Below, piece after piece: positions 50,201-55,789 of a DNA stretch of 64,000 nt. The DNA comes from Boesenbergia rotunda (Eukaryota; Streptophyta; Magnoliopsida; Zingiberales; Zingiberaceae). Location of the stretch: NCBI GenBank assembly GCA_024364735.1, contig JAGFNQ010001169.1, positions 170,810-234,809 on the forward strand, read 5' to 3'. Under the pieces are notes generated by a model. It ran no database searches, was not told the origin of the DNA, and saw nothing but the letters and a program-made list of their open reading frames with translations. The first letter of the stretch is position 1; each line of letters begins with the position of its first letter. Made by a program: the position numbers and the translations under genes.

Positions 50201-53021
50201 TCGTATGAGGTCACATGCCAATTTGAAATGACGTCATTTCAGGTTGGGGATTTGGTGTTCTTTCATCTCCAACCTTGTAGACAACGTTCCTTAGCCAAGG
50301 GTAGATATGAAAAGCTATCACCACGATTCTTTGGGCCGTATACTATCATTAAAAAAGTTGGGTAGTTGCATATGAGCTTGCTCTTCCACATTCTTCTAAA
50401 GTGCATCCAGTTTTCCATGTTTCTCTCCTACCTCCACGCTTATTGACAACATTACACTTGGCCCACTCCGTCGCTTCTTATCAATTCTGAATGGGAGATG
50501 TTAGTCACACCTGCTACTGTATTGAATCATCATTGGATCAATGAAGGCGAGCGTCCCTCTTTGGATCTCTTAATCCAATGGCTCGATAGACCTCTTGAAG
50601 AAGCTAGTCGGGAGAATTATGATTTGTTCACTGGACAATTCCCCTCATTCCTCCTTGAGGGCAAGGCTTCTTTTGAAGGAGGGGGTATTGATACGATTTT
50701 CATGCCACATTATTAGCCTATGCCACATCATCAGCCCAAGGTGCCACATAAGAGGAACATCATTTATACATATTCTAGAAGAACCAAGAAAATATAACAC
50801 TTATTGCATGCATAAAATAAGGAAGTTAGTTGCAACTTCCATTGATGCATAAAATAAGAAAGTTGATTGTAACTTCCATTGATAACTACCACCTATTTAT
50901 ATCTATATATAATGCTTAGGTCTAATAAGGAGTGATATGAAAAAACATTGTTATTTGTTTTCCATGTTAGGAGGTTTGCCCACTCACATATGTATTGCAA
51001 GAAACCTATGAATTACCTATTTGTTTTTTCTTAAAATAAATTGTCTCTAACACACATGTTATTAAGGTGATTAAATTAATTAGCAAATATAAATTGATGG
51101 ATACTAATGCATTAACAATTTAATTAATTATTAAATAATCAATTAATTATGAAATCAATTGTTGTTATTAATAATTAATTAATAACCACTCAAACCATAT
51201 TGCCATAGTATAGTATGGTACCGAAAATGTATCGTTAGAGCTTGATGTTTTGACCTGGCTTGAAACCATGATTGAGACCATGACACATCTCGCGTGACTA
51301 GAGATCAAAACTTCAGAATGAAATGAGACTGATGTTGATTGAAGTTGAAGGTGTTAGACATTAAATAACATTTTATATATGTGCATCTTTATATTGTCAA
51401 ATTGAGTAGACCATTCATCAGATTGCTAGTGACATGGACCAAACAAGCAATGTTTACTGATTTAAATTTTGTACCACTAAAACCAGTGATATTCGCTTTC
51501 AATACCTGACTAATTTTATAGGGGAGCTATGAAATAACCAACATTTTTTAATTTCATGTTATGGACTTCTAGTTCATACTTTTTCTTATTTAGTTTGGTA
51601 CAATTGAAATGACTTGTCATATACTTTTGCAGGAAGGGTAATCCCAGAGAGTGTAATCTATAGCTATGGCACTGTGCTTTTGGATCTTTTGAGTGGGAAG
51701 CATATACCCCCAAGTCATGTATGTCCAGGTTATCAGAGTAGGCAATTCTCATTCTGTCAGTCAATCTCAAGCTAATGAAGTTCATAATCTTATCCCTTAT
51801 TTTGTCACTGAGCAACAAAGGCATTCAGCTTAAGAAAATGCTCAAGCACCTAAATTTTCTAGAAAAATAATGATTATATTTATATGAAAAACTGTTAAGT
51901 TTTCATTTGTTTTGGACCTCTGTGTTTGGATTACTCTGATATTTTTAGATATGGTGTGAACTAAGTTGCCATGTTGAAAATCTCTGATAGTAGGGAGAGT
52001 CAAAATGTTTCATTAGCTGTCAACTGAAGTGTCAATCTGTTTCTTCATTCCACTTATGCATTCACTATGCATTTTTTTGGCAAACTGTTTAGAAGTTGAT
52101 ATAATTCTAATGTGTTTTGGCAAATATTTATGTTTGACAAGTGTTTTGTCTTTCTTGTCTTGGTGCAAATATTAAGTTACTGAACTACGAGCGAGAAAAT
52201 CTATATTTTTTGTGTTTGTGCAAAATAGAATTTGTGTGCTGCTCCCTAATTACTTTAGCTGATGATTTTATCATTGTACTACCTTTGTATATAAATTTTT
52301 TAGTCTATGTAACTTGCCATTAAATCTTCATTGTCACATTTCATTTTACATTATTATATTTATACGTTCATTGATGCCTCACCTATTTTTCCCAAATGAT
52401 AATGGTCTATTTTATCTTATTTGCTAGTGCTTGAGTTCGTAAATAGATCCCCAAGTAGTTTTCCTGATATACTTGCTTGTCTGTAAATTTACTGTACTGT
52501 TCAAATACCGTGTGATTGTGGTCAAACTGAATTTTTTTGGATCTTTTCAGGCATTAGATCTGATAAGAGGAAAGAGTATGTTGATGATAATGGATTCGTC
52601 CTTGGAGGGGCAATATGCTAACGAGGATGCTACAAAGTTAGTGGAACTAGCTTCGAAATGTCTACAGTTTGAGGCTAGAGATCGACCTAATTCTAAGTTT
52701 CTTCTTTCTGCTGTATCACCACTTCAAACTCAGAAAGAGGTAGAGTTTTAGCAAGTAAACTGTTGTTTATTTATTTATAGTTTCACATTTTTGGGGAGAT
52801 ACTCCCAAATTATTTATAATGTATCATGCAATTATTTCTAATACAGATTCCTTCTAATACAGATTCCATCACATTCTCTGATGGGCATAACCAAGGCAGA
52901 ACAGGTGCTGCCAACAATGCTATCACCACTTGGAAAGGCTTGTGCAAAGATGGATTTAACTTCTGTGCATGATATATTGCTCAAGACAGGTTACAAAGAT
53001 GAAGAAGGTGCAGAAAATGAG
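2186..53021 (+). CDS. BSK: BSK-family receptor-like cytoplasmic (pseudo)kinase, 8 exons, 3' incomplete
   Basis: Exons 2186-2264, 2352-2575, 2672-2807, 29216-29349, 35023-35128, 51633-51718, 52551-52739 and 52863-53021 join into 371 uninterrupted codons, all with GT/AG borders. The N-terminus MGCFQSK gives Gly2 for myristoylation and Cys3 for palmitoylation, which anchors BSKs at the plasma membrane. The kinase-like domain runs from about residue 41 to 318. The nucleotide loop is SESGEKAPNVV without GxGxxG; the VAVK lysine is K87; the HRD position reads Y179-H180-D181; the DFG position is G199-F200-G201, so the metal-binding Asp is missing. This is the usual BSK pseudokinase pattern. BSKs relay brassinosteroid signals from BRI1 to BSU1-type phosphatases. 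Family members continue with a TPR region of roughly 120 residues; that part is absent here, so the gene either continues past 64000 or is truncated. The start is the first ATG giving the MGC motif. The exact paralogue is not assigned. Confidence 0.93.
2352..2575 (+). CDS. BSK: BSK exon 2
   Basis: Residues 27-101. It holds the VPAFKEYGLVELRAAT kinase-entry motif, the degenerate glycine loop and the VAVK lysine (K87). It ends after QQFV with donor GTG|GTTGGA. Intron 2 (2576-2671, 96 bases) ends in TTTAG. The exon is GC-rich compared with the flanking introns. Confidence 0.92.
2672..2807 (+). CDS. BSK: BSK exon 3
   Basis: Residues 102-147. It carries the RLVNLIGCCAEGDERLLVAE segment and the MPNDTLSRHLFH motif. 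The last base T plus GG of exon 4 rebuilds Trp147. The donor is T|GTACGC at 2808. The 26.4-kb intron 3 follows. Confidence 0.92.
2836..2858. repeat. (TTA)n microsatellite at the start of intron 3
   Basis: About seven to eight TTA units lie 28 bases after the exon 3 donor, and are probably length-polymorphic. Confidence 0.85.
2859..3439. other. Intron 3, first part, nothing recognised
   Basis: AT-rich sequence with short spurious frames. No element termini, splice-consistent kinase exon or RNA gene was seen. Confidence 0.6.
3440..3872 (+). repeat. LTR-like relic, Copia style
   Basis: The layout suggests a small Copia LTR: repeated TTTTGGTAATTTT phrases, CTTTCCTTTCTTTGGATATTAGGATC, then GAGTCTATATAAAC as a promoter-like box near 3700-3715, ending near GACGTTAAACA. 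A similar layout in the opposite direction occurs at 32413-32700. No target duplication or opposite terminus was confirmed. Confidence 0.35.
3873..6512. other. Intron 3, AT-rich stretch without recognised content
   Basis: About 2.6 kb of AT-rich sequence with no convincing coding, TIR, LTR or structured-RNA signal on either strand. It may include element remains too decayed to recognise by eye. Confidence 0.5.
6518..7535 (-). mobile_element. LTR, probably the 3' LTR of a truncated minus-strand element
   Basis: The block starts TGTTGGGACCAATGCCACTTG and ends GCACTAACA, the TG...CA frame shared with the LTR at 16900-20279. Directly after it ATCTCCTTCTCT reads as a polypurine tract on the minus strand, so it should be the 3' LTR of a minus-strand element. 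The matching 5' LTR was not found, and the 5-base flanks (AGTTA and ATCTC) do not match. Its inner part (about 7075-7480) contains degenerate repeats of roughly 40-60 bases built on GATCTACTTGGACTTC and ATTCGGTCA. Confidence 0.65.
7536..7849 (-). mobile_element. Internal remnant next to the 6518-7535 LTR
   Basis: It begins with a polypurine-like tract and continues as non-coding AT-rich sequence. It is assigned to the neighbouring element by position only. Confidence 0.35.
7850..8195. repeat. MITE-like repeat rich in CGGTTAAACCGAA motifs
   Basis: The stretch carries many variants of TTCGGT and AACCGAA on both strands and ends with ACTCACCCCTA, as in a common class of plant MITE with TAGGGGTG ends. 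No target duplication was verified. Confidence 0.4.
8213..8275. repeat. Direct repeat, 31-base unit, two copies
   Basis: The unit AAGCAAATGATGGATCAATA plus CTTAACATTTA occurs twice in immediate succession with no mismatch seen. Confidence 0.85.
8335..8495 (-). mobile_element. Possible decayed tRNA-derived SINE
   Basis: On the minus strand a box A-like GGTGTCATGGTTAGAC precedes a box B-like GAGTTGAAACTC at tRNA-like spacing. This suggests the head of a SINE. No poly-T tail or target duplication was found. Confidence 0.35.
8608..9562 (-). repeat. 3' LTR of gag-only element copy 1
   Basis: Starts TGTTGGTGATCATGCGG and ends GGGTATTTACA on the + strand. It contains a GC-rich array of GGGCGCCC-type palindromes near 9100-9215. 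It is collinear with the LTR at 12501-13459. Confidence 0.9.
10075..10272 (-). repeat. TRIM 3' terminal repeat
   Basis: 198 bases, same length and ends as the partner at 10515-10712. The polypurine tract abuts its right edge. Confidence 0.88.
10515..10712 (-). repeat. TRIM 5' terminal repeat
   Basis: 198 bases. The initiator-Met primer-binding site abuts its left edge at 10501-10512, which sets the element on the minus strand. Confidence 0.88.
11034..12440 (-). pseudogene. gag of gag-only element copy 1, broken
   Basis: The minus-strand reading begins with ATG at 12438-12440 (MVRPVIYPPKFEEEF), continues into a UBN2-type Copia gag core (GNYQSAKELWEKFLELHEG near 12130-12190), then a CCHC knuckle (CYNCKEEGHIKK near 11630-11665), a Lys/Glu-rich region, and ends near 11034 with NLFWIPKS. 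Premature stops interrupt it, for example after ESLWTKE near 12260. The order matches the + strand gag at 59819-61247, so both copies descend from one complete gag. Confidence 0.8.
12501..13459 (-). repeat. 5' LTR of gag-only element copy 1
   Basis: Starts TGTCGGTGATCATGCGG next to the primer-binding site and ends GGATACTTAACA before the TSD. It contains a GGGCGCCC palindrome cluster near 12985-13090. Confidence 0.9.
13621..13782. repeat. Tandem duplication, 81-base unit, two copies
   Basis: The unit AATCATATAACATAA...GGTTGAG occurs at 13621 and again at 13702 with a few mismatches. The region 13465-14193 holds nothing else recognisable. Confidence 0.85.
14209..14460 (+). mobile_element. tRNA-derived SINE with perfect 15-base target duplication
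   Basis: The head GGGGCTATGGTGCAGCGGTA carries a box A, followed by box B GGTTCGATCCC near 14266-14276. A GC-rich body follows and the element ends in a run of ten or more T. Identical 15-base flanks (GGTAAGTCATCTAGT at 14194-14208 and 14461-14475) mark LINE-type target-primed insertion. The perfect duplication suggests a fairly recent insertion. It lies in the sense orientation in intron 3. It is not a functional tRNA gene because the body extends well past the tRNA-like head. Confidence 0.85.
17154..19360 (-). mobile_element. Solo LTR, 2,207 bases, with TSD GAAAC (level 4)
   Basis: Starts TGTTGGGACCGGGTGCATGC and ends CACTAACA. GAAAC is found on both sides (17149-17153 and 19361-19365). 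It interrupts the left LTR of the level 3 element, whose sequence resumes exactly in register with the uninterrupted copy at 25022-25419. The minus-strand box CCTATATAAAGG near 17709-17720 supports minus orientation. It holds a duplicated 69-base block near 17750-17860 and a repeated ACAAACCAACCATTGGTTCA block near 17890-18060. Confidence 0.88.
19490..19675. repeat. Cluster of CAGTCGACTG-type palindromes in an LTR
   Basis: At least seven occurrences of AGTCGACTG or one-base variants occur within 180 bases of the level 3 left LTR. The same motif recurs in unrelated LTRs at 41130-41335 and 47890-48095 and in this element's interior at 22730-22890. Confidence 0.8.
19784..20125. repeat. Tandem repeat, 143-base unit, about 2.4 copies
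   Basis: The unit starts CCTCGATCTGTTGCCTTCAAG at 19784, recurs at 19927, and a partial third copy covers about 20056-20125. It lies within the level 3 left LTR, so the open frames across it (repeated LGCMQA-type peptides) are not a gene. Confidence 0.82.
21250..22350 (-). pseudogene. Second ORF of level 3 element, plant-transposon-protein-like
   Basis: Reading leftward from about 22350, the translation contains FRSEAYRRVFNNADFI, then LGSFLGYRVSDNPF, YKIVLDCLLPIVTKGRS, LPHLVMMYALERRLDINITC and, after a frame slip near 21645, LTEFFASRGIRVVRGQWHH. This resembles the poorly understood plant transposon-protein family often found downstream of pol or gag in large LTR elements. The C-terminal part (21293-21480) is Ser/Asp-rich, then forms a probable coiled coil (EEQFSRLEAEVHGLREDF). 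Stops occur near 22324 and 22165. Its role is unknown. Confidence 0.55.
23401..24953 (-). pseudogene. gag of level 3 element, broken
   Basis: The probable start is near 24953 (MAIKERLEDDINVPPPYD), followed by a frame slip and the gag core FDYWRMRTKTWF, then LPNNVMSDVGEYKNAHELWSKI. An acidic Ser/Glu stretch follows near 24480-24580. A CCHC knuckle (CFGCNNKGHYKDKC, about 24292-24333) is intact; a second one near 24170 has lost its second Cys (CYTRGELGHYHTKC). Downstream, 23401-24006 is open and contains a coiled coil (NLERENQALRAKLDKLEKIL) and a Lys-rich tail. The order is that of SIRE/Maximus-type Copia gag proteins, with no pol after it. Confidence 0.75.
25022..25419 (-). repeat. Truncated 5' LTR of level 3 element
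   Basis: Matches 16900-17153 joined to 19361-19510 in register, then stops matching after AACAGTCGA. The following TTTTGCCAAGGAAGAACAA repeats with one change a phrase found about 80 bases earlier in the LTR, so the break may reflect a recombination or deletion. Confidence 0.8.
25420..27361 (-). repeat. Right part of the level 2 Gypsy-type LTR
   Basis: Continuation of the level 2 LTR after the nested element. It has no coding domains. The block 26560-26990 is GC-richer, and the end CCGTATTTAACA closes the LTR. Confidence 0.65.
28691..29215. other. End of intron 3, ordinary intron sequence
   Basis: AT-rich intronic sequence up to a strong acceptor (TATTTCCCTTTTTAG) at 29201-29215. No repeat or gene was recognised. 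Confidence 0.6.
29216..29349 (+). CDS. BSK: BSK exon 4
   Basis: Residues 147-191, starting with GG that completes Trp147. It contains the LPWAMRVRVAYYIAQALDHC helix and the degenerate catalytic loop YHDLNSYRVLFDE, in which the usual HRD Arg, Lys and Asn positions are changed as in other BSKs. The donor is GAG|GTATGA. Confidence 0.93.
29885..30190 (-). repeat. Decayed LTR fragment, left partner
   Basis: It shares with 34655-34880 the phrases GAGAATCTCAC(A), CTTATTAATC, a TTGAAA/TTTAAATTTGA stretch and AATCTGCATCA. The pair looks like two ends of an old minus-strand LTR element that fills most of intron 4. Confidence 0.45.
30200..30730. other. Intron 4 stretch, nothing recognised
   Basis: Non-coding on inspection. 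It is presumably interior of the decayed element inferred from the LTR fragments at 29885 and 34655. Confidence 0.4.
30731..30896. repeat. Tandem repeat, 58-base unit, almost three copies
   Basis: The core AATGAAGACTAGTAAAATCC occurs at 30743, 30801 and 30859, a constant 58-base step, with only a few mismatches between units. Confidence 0.92.
30897..31918. other. Intron 4 stretch, nothing recognised
   Basis: No open frame or element terminus could be supported. Probably old element interior. Confidence 0.4.
31919..32700 (-). repeat. Cluster of partial Copia LTR ends and adjoining interiors
   Basis: Near-repeats of TGACGCAGCAGATAACTATC, followed by GATTC(A/G)(C/T)GCACGAATACC, begin near 31921, 32149, 32330 and 32412. 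Two of them (32330 and 32412) are preceded by CTCGCTCTGATAC or CTCGACTCTAATACCAAC, which on the minus strand is the initiator-Met primer site just outside a 3' LTR end. The rightmost copy continues as the fullest LTR, with a TATATAGACTCTAGACC box near 32585. The pattern is LTR end plus interior start, copied several times. Confidence 0.6.
32780..33125. repeat. Degenerate repeats built on GAGTGCTCCCGAGT
   Basis: GC-richer than its flanks, with many imperfect copies of CGAGT(G/C)...TCGGGA phrases spaced 20-40 bases apart. It is probably an LTR or element interior; no termini were found. Confidence 0.5.
33126..34650. other. Intron 4, probable element interior and LTR remains
   Basis: Includes a TATATAGGAGCGCTCACC promoter-like phrase near 33400 and a doubled phrase GTGTTCTTT(G/T)(T/C)TCAATTTCTACCTTG near 33786-33810 and 33846-33870. 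Primer-site-like text GACTCTAATACTAA occurs near 34590. No coding domain is convincing on either strand. Confidence 0.4.
34655..34880 (-). repeat. Decayed LTR fragment, right partner
   Basis: Preceded by GCTTTGATACCAATTG, the minus-strand primer-binding site in degraded form, and starting TGACATAGCACC, so this should be the 5' LTR end of a minus-strand Copia element. It is similar to 29885-30190. Confidence 0.5.
35023..35128 (+). CDS. BSK: BSK exon 5
   Basis: Residues 192-227. It encodes the activation-segment region DGDPRLSGFGLMKNSRDGKS, where DFG is replaced by GFG, then YSTNLAYTPPEFLRTG. The acceptor TTTCTTTCAG is strong. The donor is G|GTAATT. Confidence 0.93.
35598..35730. mobile_element. 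hAT-type MITE, 133 bases, perfect 8-base TSD
   Basis: Terminal inverted repeats CATTGTTGTAAAAATCG and CAAGGTTGTAAAAATCG (reverse of the right end) differ at two positions. Target duplications GTTTCCAA (35590-35597 and 35731-35738) are identical and of hAT length. The inside is dense in CGCCTAGGCGCTAGGCGG motifs on both strands. The end sequence matches the terminus of the hAT relic 113 bases downstream. Confidence 0.9.
35843..37260 (-). mobile_element. hAT transposon relic, 3' end with transposase remains
   Basis: The terminus CAAAGTTCTAAAAATCGCTAGG at 35843 matches the inverted repeat of the neighbouring MITE, followed by the same GGCGCTAG-rich subterminal motifs. The transposase reads inward on the minus strand. 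No opposite terminus and no 8-base duplication (expected CTAGATGT) was found near 37260, so the 5' half is deleted. Confidence 0.7.
36081..37251 (-). pseudogene. hAT transposase C-terminal half, broken
   Basis: Minus-strand pieces in order: SLRVMFTSDIWETCKRSKTN(K) and FWNDVTLCLKIFAPLIRVLRLIDGD near 37251-37010, ESKMNARLDTSLYTTAFLLNP near 36930-36870, CAWWSTCGAHTPNLLRVA near 36680-36620 (dimerisation-region type), and NRLNNLVVVQFNARL followed by an acidic tail at 36452-36081. These follow the layout of plant hAT transposases. Stops and frame slips separate the pieces and the DNA-binding N-terminus is missing. Confidence 0.8.
37330..37446. repeat. Tandem duplication, 58-base unit, two copies
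   Basis: GTTGAAGATAGATTCA occurs at 37330 and 37388 and the following 45 bases match with a few changes. Confidence 0.88.
37676..38032 (+). repeat. 5' LTR of outer chromovirus
   Basis: 357 bases, TGATAC...CTCTAACA, collinear with 50689-51052. It includes a TATATCTATATATAGTGC promoter-like stretch near 37875-37893. Confidence 0.9.
38079..41057 (+). pseudogene. gag-pol of outer chromovirus, 5' part
   Basis: Starts MVNTRSISTPDDP at 38079. Gag signals are MDFPKFEDGDPRGWILEAEK (with one stop) and ALDLFTWINSE. Reverse transcriptase follows from about 39300, with SPFASPVLLVPKKDHSWRMC, then DYRRLNQSTISDKYLIPNID and FSKIDLCSGYHQIRM. The catalytic box reads VFFDNILVYS, so the second Asp of the DD pair is Asn. 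RNase H (ECDASSDGTGAILSQHGHPI) and the DALSR motif follow after a frame slip near 40575. The integrase HHCC region (SFYWPCMKHDVKAW...CLVCQRSEY) ends at WEDISY where the nested element begins. Several stops and slips make it inactive. Confidence 0.88.
41058..42916 (-). repeat. 3' LTR of nested chromovirus
   Basis: 1,859 bases, collinear with 47821-49673. It contains CAGTCGACTG palindromes at about 41130-41335 and alternating AAGACCTTGGTCTT-type palindromes near 42250-42400. Confidence 0.92.
42950..47477 (-). pseudogene. gag-pol of nested chromovirus, nearly complete but broken
   Basis: The 792-codon stretch 47477-45099 runs open from gag (MVAQLQRQLAEQQQ, LKSGNFSGTSEPWDAQAW) through the CCHC knuckle (CYICGVERHMAKVC near 46600), protease (LFDISATHSF, where DSG reads DIS) and reverse transcriptase with an intact FIDD box near 45330. 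A short tandem duplication then shifts the frame at 45079-45168. After it come RNase H (44683-45105, stop at 44683), the integrase zinc region and core (44598-43585, with HPQTDGQT near 43710), and the C-terminal region (43572-43099) ending in a chromodomain-like ETTWEIKDSMRQKYLELF near 42960-43020. The stops at 44683, 44005 and 43939 sit where a Trp is expected. Confidence 0.9.
45079..45168 (-). repeat. Short tandem duplication inside pol
   Basis: The phrase GCTGGGTCTACCATGATACC recurs about 54 bases apart with its flanks (TTGCTTCAATC... and ...TTCCTTG). The duplicated peptide is GIMVDPAKIEA(I/V). The copy shifts the reading frame between reverse transcriptase and RNase H. Confidence 0.85.
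47821..49673 (-). repeat. 5' LTR of nested chromovirus
   Basis: 1,853 bases, preceded at the left by the primer-binding site (47805-47816) and followed at the right by the target duplication CTTCA. It contains the CAGTCGACTG cluster at about 47890-48095. Confidence 0.92.
49679..50688 (+). pseudogene. gag-pol of outer chromovirus, 3' part
   Basis: Integrase resumes after the duplicated target with ITNPLESGGYDTILVVVDGL and FTAKSVAYLFSKEIVRLHGIP. Broken pieces of the HPQTDGQTEV region follow near 49910-49960, and the GPY region (LSPRFFGPYTIIKKVG near 50310-50365). A chromodomain-like tail (LDLLIQWLDRPLEEASRENYD) runs at about 50555-50625. The polypurine tract closes the interior at 50675-50688. 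At least four stops or frame slips are present. Confidence 0.85.
50689..51052 (+). repeat. 3' LTR of outer chromovirus
   Basis: 364 bases, collinear with 37676-38032, preceded by the polypurine tract. Confidence 0.9.
51053..51632. other. End of intron 5, ordinary intron sequence
   Basis: AT-rich with TTAATTAATTATT runs near 51115-51185; no element or gene recognised. The acceptor TACTTTTGCAG precedes exon 6. Confidence 0.6.
51633..51718 (+). CDS. BSK: BSK exon 6
   Basis: Residues 227-255, GRVIPESVIYSYGTVLLDLL then SGKHIPPSH. The first two bases GA complete Gly227. The donor is CAT|GTATGT. Intron 6 is 832 bases without recognised repeats. Confidence 0.93.
51719..52550 (+). other. Intron 6, no element recognised
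   Basis: 832 bases, T-rich, with consensus borders (GTATGT ... TCTTTTCAG). The short frames inside have no family signature. Confidence 0.7.
52551..52739 (+). CDS. BSK: BSK exon 7
   Basis: Residues 256-318, 63 whole codons. It covers ALDLIRGKSMLMIMDSSLEG, YANEDATKLVELASKCLQFE and RDRPN, the C-lobe end typical of RLCKs. The donor is GAG|GTAGAG. Confidence 0.93.
52841..52876 (+). repeat. 16-base duplication creating two candidate splice acceptors
   Basis: TTCTAATACAGATTCC occurs twice in tandem around the start of exon 8. Acceptor AG dinucleotides lie at 52845-52846 and 52861-52862. Only the second keeps the frame (IPSHSLMGITK). The first would add 16 bases and shift the frame. Confidence 0.85.
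52863..53021 (+). CDS. BSK: BSK exon 8, last exon in the window
   Basis: Residues 319-371. It contains MGITKAEQVLPTMLSPLGKA and MDLTSVHDILLKTGYKDEEG then AENE, the BSK linker that leads into the TPR region. The donor is GAG|GTGAAT at 53022. BSK proteins normally continue with a segment like SFQEWTQQ, which I did not find up to 64000. Confidence 0.93.
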
Positions 53022-54080
53022 GTGAATTCCTTGAATAATCAATTGTGCAATAATGATGCTACTTTTGACAATCAATATTTTGGAGTGTGTGGCGAATGGT
53101 AATTTTGCCTATAAGGCAGCAACCACTTATGTGGCAACCATTGCCGATGTGGCACGGAAGGTTTACAAAAGGAAAGTGGCTAGGTAGTAGAGGATATGAT
53201 GAAGTAGAAGAGAGGAAGGATTTCAACATGATGGGGATGATAACCATCAATTATCAGTAAATTTTAGGCTATGGTTACTTCAAAAGGAGGGATTCTGATT
53301 CCAAGGAAAGGGAGAGAATCCTATGTCTTTTTCTGAGGATTACTTAGATGAATTATTGATGGAAGAAAGTTGACAGTTGATTCTGTGGAAAATCAGGCCA
53401 ATTTTACTTTTGCCCAAATACAGGCAAAAGGGGAGGAAAGAGATGCCTGATGGGGAAAAGACCAGATGCCCTTTGCCTCTATGATCTAATATCGTGGCCA
53501 TATCAAATATGACCTCTGGATTTTCAAGATGACAAGTATCACTGCCGTAATGGATCTAGGAAGATGGATTTGATAGAGAAGGCGATTGATTGATGACAGG
53601 ATAATTTGGTAGCTTTATGCCGTCTTATCTCTTTTCCTTCTCATTACCAAGTCATCGTATGAGTTCCTCTCCTGCCACCTCCTCTCCTTTCCTTTTTTCT
53701 CTCTTCCTTCTCTCGTCTGAAGTAACCGCAACCTTAAGGAAGTTTCAGATTAGCTTTAACAGAGCGTTTAGATGGCTTTCTGTGCAATTTAGGGATGTTT
53801 AAAACTAGCTTTGACCAAACAATGTAATTGATTTTAGATTAGTTGCAACGCAGCAAATATTTGGGAAGCAATGGATAATTTTGTTGTTTTCTTATTGGCT
53901 AGGTAGTTGTATTTGTGTTAATTATGTGCACACATCTATGTATAAGTTCTGACTATATGTGCACGTCTCTTTGTTGTCTAAACTCATATCTTCATCCTCT
54001 ATTTGGTGAGTGTGTTCTCTTTTTCTCTTAATGAGGCATGAGTCTCGAACCATCCCTACTGTTGGAGTCACCGACCAAGA
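53022..54080. other. Start of intron 8, unclassified
   Basis: No confident gene or element. The stretch 53090-53990 is likely LTR or untranslated element sequence, with purine-rich runs near 53290-53450 and a TCTCTTCCTTCTC tract near 53700. Confidence 0.4.
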
Positions 54081-54089
54081 ATGTTAAAG

Positions 54090-55630
54090 CATCTTGTAGC
54101 AAAAGAGGGTATTAGGATATTTTGGAATTATTACGATATCTTAGAATTTTATTGCACATAAATGTTTTTATATATTTTCTTTTTTTAGAAATTTATTACA
54201 TATAAATGATTTTATATATTTCCTTTTGTCTTTTTACAATCTATATAAATATAGTTTGTATCATCATTTTCAATATATGAAAATATATTTTCCTCAATAC
54301 GTTCTACATGGAATCGGAGCCTCTGGCCTACGCTACAAACCCTAGCCATGCCTAGCCGTTGTCCACTCTCTCTCAAAGTTTTTTTTTTCCGATTGCTCGT
54401 ATGGCTACTTCTGCGACTACGCCAATCACCTTTAATGTTGTTGCTCATACACCTTTGAAGCTGACTTCCTCCAACTATCTCTCGTGGCGTTTACAGTTCA
54501 CAACCCTCCACACTGATCATGATTTGCTTGGCGTTGTTGATGGTTTTCACCCCTATCTGGACAATTTGCATATTGTTCACGGTACTCAGACTTCTAATCT
54601 TGCATATTCTGTCTGGATCTGCCAGGATCAACTCATTTTCAATATTATTATTGGATCTTTTTTTTCCATCCTTGATACAATTCATTGCTACCGCTTGCAC
54701 ATTTTGTGATGCCTGGAACACTCTTGCTCCCTCCTATGACACACCCTCTCGTGGTCGCATTACATAACTCAAAATATAACTTCGCAATCCAATCAAAGGC
54801 TCCCAATCTATCATTGAATTTATGTAGTTTATCAAATCCAAGTTTGATAAATTAGTGCTCATGAAGCTCCTCTTGACATTGAAGAACTCACCATCAAAGT
54901 TCTTCATGGTTTTGATGATGATGACTATAAGGAACTCGCTCATGCCATTCAAGCCTGGGACACTGCATTCTCGTTTGAGAAGCTCCTTAATCATGAGGTC
55001 TATCTTTCGCTTGTAGGGGGCCACTGCTCATCCTATCGCTCGGTTTGTTGCCTTCTCACGTCGACCGTCTTATCCACTTGCGATGGCTCACCCACTTGCA
55101 GGTGCTCATCCCACTAGTTTGTGGCCCTCCCGGCCACGACAGCAGTAGCACTCTCAAGTGCAGGGCCAGTGTATCTCACGGCCATATCTTGGACGCTGTC
55201 AGTTGTGCAATCGTCAAGGTCATTCGGCTCGATGTTGTCTTTATTTTGTGCCTCCCACTAGATCGTCTCGTGATATTTATGGACCTCCTGCTCCGTCGGC
55301 TACTGCTTACATTATGGCATCTCCCTCTTCGATTGATTGGATCCTTGATTCTGACACTACTCATCATGTGACTTCTGACCTCTCCAATCTCTCTCTACAT
55401 ATTCCGTATATTGGTTCTGATGGTGTTGTTGTCGATAATGGCTCTGGACTTCTTATTACTCATGCAGGTTGTCTCTTACCACCCTCTACTCTTTCTTCTT
55501 TGAAGTTTCCCAATGCCCTTTGTGTTCCATCAATTAATAAGAACTTTTTGTCCGTCTCCCAACTCTGCAAAACTAATGACGTCATTATTATTTTCTCTTC
55601 TTCTGCTTTTCCGGTGAAGGATCCTTGAAT
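54090..55630 (+). pseudogene. Copia relic: LTR end, gag and protease start
   Basis: An AT-rich LTR end (with CTATATAAATATAG near 54240) is followed by TGGAATCGGAGCC, a variant initiator-Met primer site at about 54310-54322. Gag starts at 54402 (MATSATTPITFNVV, LKLTSSNYLSWRLQ, DHDLLGVVDGF), as in Ale/Retrofit-type elements. Later pieces are a knuckle-like CQLCNRQGHSARCC near 55192-55233 and protease-type WILDSDTTHHVTSDLSNLSL near 55337-55396, where DSGA reads DSDT. Many stops and slips. Integrase and reverse transcriptase of this copy are not present. Confidence 0.75.
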
Positions 55631-55789
55631 GCCTTGTAGATTACTACTGTTTACTACATATGGAACTTTAGCATAACTGCAACAAAGTTGACCACCATGT
55701 TGTGGAACAACTCCCGGAGGACACTGAAAGCTAACGAGGCATTCCTATCCTGTAAAGCAATCCTTATCACAAGCATCAGTTCTTGCCTC

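Larger units (their letters stand above)
37676..51052 (+). mobile_element. Ty3/Gypsy chromovirus with a second chromovirus nested in its integrase
   Basis: LTRs of 357 and 364 bases (37676-38032 and 50689-51052) start TGATAC and end CTCTAACA. A degenerate initiator-Met primer site follows the 5' LTR, and the polypurine tract GAAGGAGGGGGTAT precedes the 3' LTR. Without the nested element it is about 4.8 kb, with gag, protease remnant, reverse transcriptase, RNase H, integrase and a chromodomain-like end in the sense orientation. The 5-base flanks (TACAC and CACAT) do not match, so flank damage is likely. Confidence 0.88.

Noticed and set aside
37671..51057. Target duplication for the outer chromovirus
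   Set aside because: Flanks TACAC and CACAT share only three positions in place; I do not claim a duplication here.
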